Assembly: GCA_012862575.1 (NCBI GenBank)
Contig: BLSF01000007.1
Span: forward strand, 62,001-126,000
Origin: Parietichytrium sp. I65-24A
Taxonomy: Eukaryota; Sar; Bigyra; Thraustochytrida; Thraustochytriidae
DNA: 64,000 bases
Direction: 5' to 3'
The position numbers and the translations under genes were made by a program. The notes beneath the pieces are model-generated. The model saw only the letters and a program-made list of their open reading frames with translations, did not search any database and was not told the origin of the DNA. Positions 57,849-64,000 of this stretch are shown piece after piece (the stretch's first letter is position 1; the number at the start of each line of letters is the position of its first letter).

Positions 57849-59296
57849 TCAACTCCCTTCTGACAAAATGAGCGCTGCGGACCCGCCAACGCCGGAGATT
57901 CGCACATGCACCTCGCCACCGCAGCGTAGAAAACCGCAGCTCCCCAGTCCAACCTCGTGCGAGCACACTCGCGAATCCGCACAGGTCGCACCGACAACGG
58001 GCAAAACTGAGGGGAAAAAAGAAGGGCTTTCTCAGATATGCACGGGTCACCTCTCTCCGCGGCGCGCAACCAACTTTACACTGAAAACTAAAGCTCTATT
58101 TTCTCCTCAGCTGTCGACCTCAAAGGCCTCTCACAACGGACCCGCAGACTGAGAGAGCCGCTTTACTCTCTCTCTCTCTCTCTTTCTTTTCTTCTTTCTC
58201 TCCAGCAGCTCAAGTGGCTTCTTTGGCCCCCTTCTCTTTCTCTCCCACAGCTGGTTTTCCCCCACACAGGTCCCCGCAGTCGACTTGAGGGGGGCAGGAT
58301 ACTACTGTATCGGGTAGGTCACAGCTACTGCGCGCGCAACAAATGTTGGCGTCCGCGGGCTTCGATAAGCGGTATCTAGCGTTTCGGGTAATATTCTCTG
58401 GCCCCCTCCTATAGAACTAGTAAGGTTTAATATAGCAGATTGCATGTGGACTGCTAGGGCTGTATTCTTCCCGGTATTAGCAAATATCGTATGTTGAGTG
58501 CTATCAGCATGGGGTTGTGCAATAAACAAACGTAGCTAGTAGTAACGGTGTTGAATTATCTAATTACTAGTACCTGACAGTTAAGACCACACGGAGATTG
58601 GCTCGACGAAGTTTGCCACCGGACTGTGCGGAAACTACTACTCTAGAATAGCGCTTAGCATTGCAAGACTCTGGGTCTTGTACTTGGCGTAAGCGTAAGC
58701 GAAATATGCATATTGCATAATGCAAAAAAAAGCGTGCAATGTGCAACGTTTCTCTGAACCCAGTGTTATTGGGCCTATTCCAGATTGCTATAAGAGTCGG
58801 CGCTCTGTTATCCAGAGCAGTAGAAGACCATTTTCAACATGAAAATTGATGATGATGCCTGCGTTTGGATCGTGGTGCTGAATTCGTTCGGAGGTTCAAG
58901 TCGATCGTGTTTCAGAATTCGGTATAATCATCCGGACCTCAAAATAAACTCACATTGCACAAAAAAACGAACCAGGATGGCTTGAAAGTGGCGGGGCAAT
59001 TGTAGTGGAGACGATGGTTGCTCTCGTCAGTTCAGGGATCATCATCTCCGAGCCTCAGATGCCATCGAAATTTCTTTTTTGATTTAGAGCAGGCATCGTC
59101 GTTTCGTTGTGAAATCAAGGAGCCTCACAATTAAAGTATTCACCACGCGGCCCACGGAACTTGTCGGCGGATGGTTTCCTGTTTCTCCCAATAATATTAT
59201 GAATCAATAAAATAAATTTTAGCTGATCGGATGTCTATGTACCAAGCAGTCCACACTTTAAAAAAGCAAAAGTTCACGGCGAAAAGAATAGACCTC
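57849..59296. other. 1.45-kb gene-free region
   Basis: It holds the 5' flank of the Rab gene and the 3' flank of the FHA/LRR gene. A TC dinucleotide tract lies near 58165-58190. No coding potential is recognised. Confidence 0.45.
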
Positions 59297-61957
59297 TCAG
59301 TTAATCGAGCAGTGGATGGAGGCATTGGGACTGAGGCATCTCACCAAAGCGTCGTGGGCAGCGGCCGATATGGTACTTGCTTCCACAAGCATGAGATTTT
59401 TGCAGTGTTTGGCGAGCGCGAAAAATGCATCGTCCGTGAGCTTGCAGCAAGTGAGGTCAATCTGCTCTAGGTCCTTGCACATTTCAGCGATTTTGACAAT
59501 CGAGCTGCTGCTAATTTCTTCGCAGGCGCGGACATCAAGCACCCTCAGGTTAGGGCAAAACTCTGCAATGGAATCTAATGCTCTGTCGGTGATTTTACAC
59601 GCAGAAATGTCCAGTACCTTCAGGGTACTTCCGCATCCGCGCACAAGGCACTCAACGCCAGAGTCTGTGATTTGGGTGCAGCGATGAACGTTGATATTCT
59701 CCAGCATCGTGCAATATCGAGAAAGATGCACCAGACTTGAATCTGTGAGATCCATGCAGCAGTGGACAGTGATATTCCGCAATGTTTTGCCACAGCCTCT
59801 TGCAATAGTTGCGACACCCTCGTCGGTGATGTTTCTGCAACACATCACACCAAGGTCCTCCAGCTTGTTGCAATTCTTAGCGATAGAGTATAGAACACCG
59901 TCCGAGACTGTCGCAAAGCCGGTCGACCCGATATCAAGGATTTTTAAGTTTTGACACACATTGATCAGGAGAGTGAGAGAGGTATCCCCCATGTTGCAGC
60001 AGCGGAGATCCAGATGTTCCAAATTTGTACATTTTTCCGCCAAACGGCGGAGATGAGGCGGCGCCTCTGACCCTGCAATTCGTTTGCAGGCGCGAAGTCG
60101 CAGCGAGCGGATTTTAGTACAGTTGTTTGCGAGTTCGCGAATAGATTTTGGGGAAACGCGAGAGCACCCACTCAAGTCCAGGTTCTCGATGTTGGGGAGC
60201 GAACGTGCAATGTGAATCACCTCATCATCGGTTATATTGTAGCAGCCTGAAGCGTTGATTGTCTTTAGGCCCTTGCAATGCTGCAATACCATCGGTAATT
60301 TGCTCTGTACCCACTGGTGGGACCACTTGATGCTCTCCACGAGCTGGAGCTGCTCGTTTGTTTTCTCAAGCACAAGCCGAGACACCGGCCGTAGCTGGAA
60401 CAACTCAGAAATTTTGAAAAAAGGACAGATCAAACTGTACAGGTCCCCGCCAATGACACTATACACCATGGGCTCCTTCTTTTGGACAGCCTTTCGGCGT
60501 TTAGGTTCTTCTGAGGGGCAGGGACTCAATGTATCGCGGCCACCGCGGCCATTTATGACCGAGTCCAGGTCTGTTTCGTCCTCGCATACATTAGCATCAG
60601 CACGATCACCGTCGTCGCCATCGTCGGCCTCATTTGAGCTGTGACTGTCATGGGGAGCACCGAGGCCTCTTGGGCGCTTTCCAGGGACGCTTCGTTTCCT
60701 CCCACGCCTCGTAGTAGCAGGACCCGCCACCGAGGAGACGAATTGAAGCTCTTGACCTTCTGAGCTCCTATCTGTGTGCACATTGGGAAGATTTTGAGTC
60801 AGTTGGCTCTCGGGCACAGAAAGTGTCACGCCGCTCTCCGCGCCGCCTGTCTGTCGCCTCCATTCCGTCATCTGATTCATCCCCGCCACCACACCTGGAC
60901 TGGTCGGCAGACCCTGCAGGGAGAATGCCTCATTCGCAGCCGGGCTATCAGACTTCAATACAAAATACAGCTGTGGGAACTCCCACACCGGCAAGTCGAG
61001 TTGCGGAAGATTTGCTCGCGGAAGCAGCGCATTGTGGGAAGGGACTGAGACAGCTGACCGAGGCTGTCGTATTTGGTTGTCATGAGCGTCCTCGCCAGCG
61101 ACATTTCCAGAAGTTGAACTTCTCGTGCGGTCGTTTTGCTCGCTATCAGAAACAGGGCGCGCAGGTGGGTGTGCACTTGAATTTGAGCTCGCCCCACGAC
61201 GACGGTCATTCTTTTTCTGGTGTGAAGCGTTCCTTATGGACCATTTTTCAAAATGCTTTGCCTCTTTCGAGCCCCGCGGGATGACGGTGAACTCGTACTC
61301 TAAAAAGAAGCTGTGCTGCGGATTTCCGAAGAATACCCTGTCGCCGGGCTTGAGCCTCCAAGGTGTGCGAGGCTTGAGCCGGTCACCGTTAACAAATACA
61401 CCATTCACGCTCCCATTGTCTGTCACCTCCCAATATGATTTCTCCTGCTCTTCGTCTTGAAAGCCCTCCATAACATGCTCTCCAAAAGAGCCACTGTCGT
61501 CGTATTCTGCGCCAGACCTCTCCGTAATCTGCGTCCCGACAGCTAGCTCCGAGCTTGACGAACCAGGCTGGCCCATACTTTGGTGACTTTCGTCACCCTC
61601 CAAATACTGTTCACTCCCGATCTGATTCGGAACCCCTCCTTGTAATCTCGCTTCATTGCTATTCTCTGCTCCGGCGATGGACACCTCTGCGTCACCCATG
61701 CCGGTTTCTGTAGCCTTTTTGGTCGACGATGTGGCGTCTTCCTTTTTCTCCACTTTTCTCAAAGCAAACTTGGCATGGTCTCGCGAGAGAAAGCTGGGGT
61801 GTTCGTCAACATACAGGAAAACATCGCACACGTCCCCGTTTCTCCCAACTTTCATTTCCTGCCCAATGTTGAGAGGCAGTGGGAACGCAGTGGGAGTTGC
61901 CCCACCACGCGGCCGACGGAGTTCCAACACTCCGATATTCTCTGACGTGCTAACCAT
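59297..61957 (-). CDS. FHA domain plus F-box-like/leucine-rich-repeat protein
   Basis: From MVSTSENIG (886 residues) the protein begins with an FHA phosphothreonine-binding domain in two halves. The first holds KVGRNGD (the Gly-Arg pair) and SRDHAKF (Ser-x2-His). The second holds DNGSVNGVFVNG (Asn-Gly-Ser-x-Asn-Gly) and LKPGDRVFFG. About 100 acidic, Ser-rich residues separate them. A long disordered region with KRPRG-type basic patches follows. Then comes an F-box-like stretch (LYSLICPFFKISELFQLRPVSRL) and about 12 cysteine-containing LRRs (NIENLDLSGC, NLEHLDLRCC, TLRNITVHCCMDLTD, MLENINVHRCTQITD), of the AMN1/FBXL class. It is probably a substrate adaptor that recognises phosphorylated partners, perhaps with a ubiquitin ligase; the F-box is weak. 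The upstream 33 codons are treated as leader. Confidence 0.88.
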   Translation of the reverse strand: MVSTSENIGVLELRRPRGGATPTAFPLPLNIGQEMKVGRNGDVCDVFLYVDEHPSFLSRDHAKFALRKVEKKEDATSSTKKATETGMGDAEVSIAGAENSNEARLQGGVPNQIGSEQYLEGDESHQSMGQPGSSSSELAVGTQITERSGAEYDDSGSFGEHVMEGFQDEEQEKSYWEVTDNGSVNGVFVNGDRLKPRTPWRLKPGDRVFFGNPQHSFFLEYEFTVIPRGSKEAKHFEKWSIRNASHQKKNDRRRGASSNSSAHPPARPVSDSEQNDRTRSSTSGNVAGEDAHDNQIRQPRSAVSVPSHNALLPRANLPQLDLPVWEFPQLYFVLKSDSPAANEAFSLQGLPTSPGVVAGMNQMTEWRRQTGGAESGVTLSVPESQLTQNLPNVHTDRSSEGQELQFVSSVAGPATTRRGRKRSVPGKRPRGLGAPHDSHSSNEADDGDDGDRADANVCEDETDLDSVINGRGGRDTLSPCPSEEPKRRKAVQKKEPMVYSVIGGDLYSLICPFFKISELFQLRPVSRLVLEKTNEQLQLVESIKWSHQWVQSKLPMVLQHCKGLKTINASGCYNITDDEVIHIARSLPNIENLDLSGCSRVSPKSIRELANNCTKIRSLRLRACKRIAGSEAPPHLRRLAEKCTNLEHLDLRCCNMGDTSLTLLINVCQNLKILDIGSTGFATVSDGVLYSIAKNCNKLEDLGVMCCRNITDEGVATIARGCGKTLRNITVHCCMDLTDSSLVHLSRYCTMLENINVHRCTQITDSGVECLVRGCGSTLKVLDISACKITDRALDSIAEFCPNLRVLDVRACEEISSSSIVKIAEMCKDLEQIDLTCCKLTDDAFFALAKHCKNLMLVEASTISAAAHDALVRCLSPNASIHCSIN

Positions 61958-63600
61958 GCTGGCGCAATTGCTCGCTCGTCCTCTGTACCCGCGGCGTGCA
62001 CGCGTGCTTTTTTTGTCCGTATATATAAATACGTATTTATATATAAATGTCAGCAAGTGTCCAATCCAAAATTCGCTGCCAATAAATCAATCAATCAATA
62101 AATCGCGCGGCTTTCTCGTATATTCCAATCCACGACGCCCACCCGTTGATTCTTCGCCGGCTTTCCTTGGTGCTTTTCTCCTTGCTCTTCTTCCGCTCGC
62201 GCTACCTTTCCCTCTGCACGACCCAGCCAACACTCGTCACAAACTCAAGCACAATTCAAGCAAGCAGTCAATCCACAGTACACCCACCCACCCACGCGAC
62301 GCACGCCACCGACCGCGACCCACTCCCCGCGCGCTCTCTCTCGCCAGATGGTCGCGCGCTGCGGCGCTCCTTTCCCAACGGTTCTTCCTTCTCCTCGGCA
62401 CCGTCCTCGCGCACCCTTTCTTTCTCCCGCGCGCACGTGCAAGTTGAGAGGGGCTCTGTGAGGGAAGAGACAGTGGGAGAGTACCGCGTACTGATTAACA
62501 GTAAGCTACCGACTACTATAACTCCTGGTGTGACTGGCCTATTGTGTGCGGGTAGATCTCGTAGAGTAAGAGTGGGTACTGGAAAATGTATGAGTCTTGG
62601 TAGGAGTCGGTATGGGGCGCTATGGTTGCAGATTTGTGTGAGGGGAAGGGACGAGTTTTTCGACTCGTACAGCCTAATGCTTTAGCTATATTAAGAGGCA
62701 TGTGAGGCATAGTTGCATTGGTAAGGTAGTTATGGAAACACAAATGGAGGTAAGTTATGGCCTAGTATAAAGTTCTCGTAGTTGCTTACCATCGTTCTCT
62801 GGAGCTCCACCTGTATAGTGTATACTATAAGGAATTGTTTGAATACACGCTAATCGTTTTGCTAAGGAGCAGCTGGAGGTAGGAAACTCTCCTGACTTCA
62901 GGAATGCTGGTGCGCACTATTCCATTATCCCATCGCTACCTCAAACCATAATCGTTTTCCTTCCATTTGAACTGGGGCGTCGGAGCGAAGAAGTAGTAAG
63001 GAGCATTATCCACTTCTATCGGGGATCAGGAAAAGCGGGATGGGAGGTGCTAGTTACTATTAGCTTTGCCTAACGCGCGATAGGGTGTAGAAGGGTCCTA
63101 CTCGAATCAGTAGAATGGTATAATAGAAGAATGCAAGAGTAGGTACGTATCCTAATGACCAGGATAGCATCATAGCAAGAATGGAAAGCGTACTCACACC
63201 AAAGTCAATAGTGCAACATAGTGCAACAGCTGCTGGACTATCATTTGCGCACTCTAGGCGCACTCTATCCTCTAGGCTAGAGGAAATTTGCGAGTTGAAG
63301 AATGCAGAATTCAGAATTCAGGAAAATTGAACCATATTGCACCGATTTTTGGCACTTTTGGCGCGACAAAACAAAATAAAGAAGGTGAAGAAGGAAGAAC
63401 AAAATAAAGACATTCAGAACGAAGTGACACCCACTCAAATCTGATTGTCGTAATGAATGAACGTGATAGCTCACCATTCTCCGCTTCTCTTCTGGAGAGC
63501 CCACCCATTGTGATGCGCTCAACATGTGCAGGGAAGGTTTACGGCAAACGGGAACATCCCCGCGAGAATGGAAACGTGTTTGGGAGGAAGAAAGGTGTTG
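61958..63600. other. 1.64-kb gene-free region
   Basis: It is the 5' flank of the FHA/LRR gene and the 3' flank of the next minus-strand gene. A short palindrome-rich ATATATAAATACG stretch near 62020-62046 lies just upstream of the FHA gene and may be leader or core promoter. No coding potential is recognised. Confidence 0.45.
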
Positions 63601-63999
63601 TTACAAGGATATACATAGGCAGAGCAGCGCGATTCCGATCCCCAAGAGGACTTTAGACAAGAACCAATGCTGCTCGATTTCGTCTGGAGCAACGTCGATG
63701 TCTCCCAGGATCCAGTTTCCTGAGGTTGAGCGCGCTGACGAGGAAGAGTAGGTCTGCGGGCTAGACGTCTCGATATTCTGAAATTGCAGCCCGAAGAGGG
63801 ATGGAAAGAACCCGACGCTGTAGCTGAAAAATTGTGACATATTGCCGGTTTCTAACCCGGAACTCGAATGGTTGAGGAGCCTGTTCAGTGTGCTCGCGTT
63901 GCTCCAGGGGATCTCATCAGTTGACTGCTCATCAAGAACGCGCTGCCTTTCCTCCTGTTGCTTTCGGAAAACCTCTTGTTGCTGCTTGCGGGTTTGATT
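63601..63999 (-). CDS. C-terminal part of a probable tail-anchored RING protein, cut by the right edge
   Basis: The minus frame is open from the right edge to a stop at 63601-63603, giving about 132 residues. It starts with a Gln/Arg/Glu helix (RKQQQEVFRKQQEERQRV), contains SVGFFPSLFGLQFQNIE and ends in a hydrophobic anchor (FLSKVLLGIGIALLCLCISL). This layout matches the tail of RNF5/RNF185/RMA-type ubiquitin ligases (FFP-FG segment, then EQ-x-FLS-x3 hydrophobic anchor). The RING itself would lie outside the window, so the assignment is tentative. Confidence 0.5.
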   Translation of the reverse strand, partial: NQTRKQQQEVFRKQQEERQRVLDEQSTDEIPWSNASTLNRLLNHSSSGLETGNMSQFFSYSVGFFPSLFGLQFQNIETSSPQTYSSSSARSTSGNWILGDIDVAPDEIEQHWFLSKVLLGIGIALLCLCISL

Positions 64000-64000
64000 G

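Overview
The window is nuclear DNA from a unicellular, intron-poor eukaryote. Support comes from core histones (H2A.X, H2B), a class C seven-helix receptor, a CaaX-type Rab GTPase, MPDU1, a Y-family polymerase of eta type, bromodomain, SET, FHA and RCC1 proteins, long mostly intronless ORFs, long microsatellite-rich intergenic stretches and two short GT-AG introns (98 and 83 nt). The gene set (sAC-like cyclase, BMP-type class C receptor, C2H2 fingers with an LKQKxH linker) would fit a stramenopile-like protist such as a labyrinthulomycete, but the taxon cannot be proved from this sequence. A single undetermined base at 23487 marks an assembly join.

Layout. 0-5 kb: the tail of a possible plus-strand gene, an MPDU1-like PQ-loop protein and a soluble-adenylyl-cyclase-like protein, both on the minus strand. 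7.2-10.4 kb: a BMP-Kelch-7TM receptor (minus). 14-16 kb: a divergent H2A.X/H2B pair. 16.3-18.1 kb: a pseudokinase. 22.0-23.7 kb: a broken, inverted partial copy of the receptor gene and its upstream region. 24-30 kb: mitochondrial-type methionine aminopeptidase, a small membrane coiled-coil protein, DNA polymerase eta and an eight-finger C2H2 protein. The last two diverge from a region holding a long TGTGTC array. 32.5-36.3 kb: a fusion of a thioredoxin-like ferredoxin domain with UMP/CMP kinase and a tail anchor, then an RCC1-ankyrin protein. 38-48 kb: a large multi-bromodomain protein and a 1346-residue EF-hand/ankyrin protein in convergent orientation. 49-54 kb: a glycine-zipper protein, a small two-exon protein, a class II glutamine amidotransferase and a short SET-domain protein. 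55.8-57.8 kb: a Rab GTPase with a 445-residue N-terminal extension. 59-62 kb: an FHA/LRR protein. 63.6-64 kb: the C-terminus of a probable tail-anchored RING protein running off the right edge.

The genes do not form an operon-like pathway. They are independent units, often divergent or convergent. Shared themes are cAMP and receptor signalling (cyclase, receptor, pseudokinase, Rab), chromatin and DNA damage (H2A.X, H2B, bromodomains, SET, pol eta, FHA) and unusual domain fusions. The most notable items are the BMP-Kelch-7TM receptor with its inverted broken copy, the ferredoxin-kinase-anchor fusion, the amidotransferase whose nucleophile lies behind a leader-like segment, and the FHA domain split by a long acidic insert.
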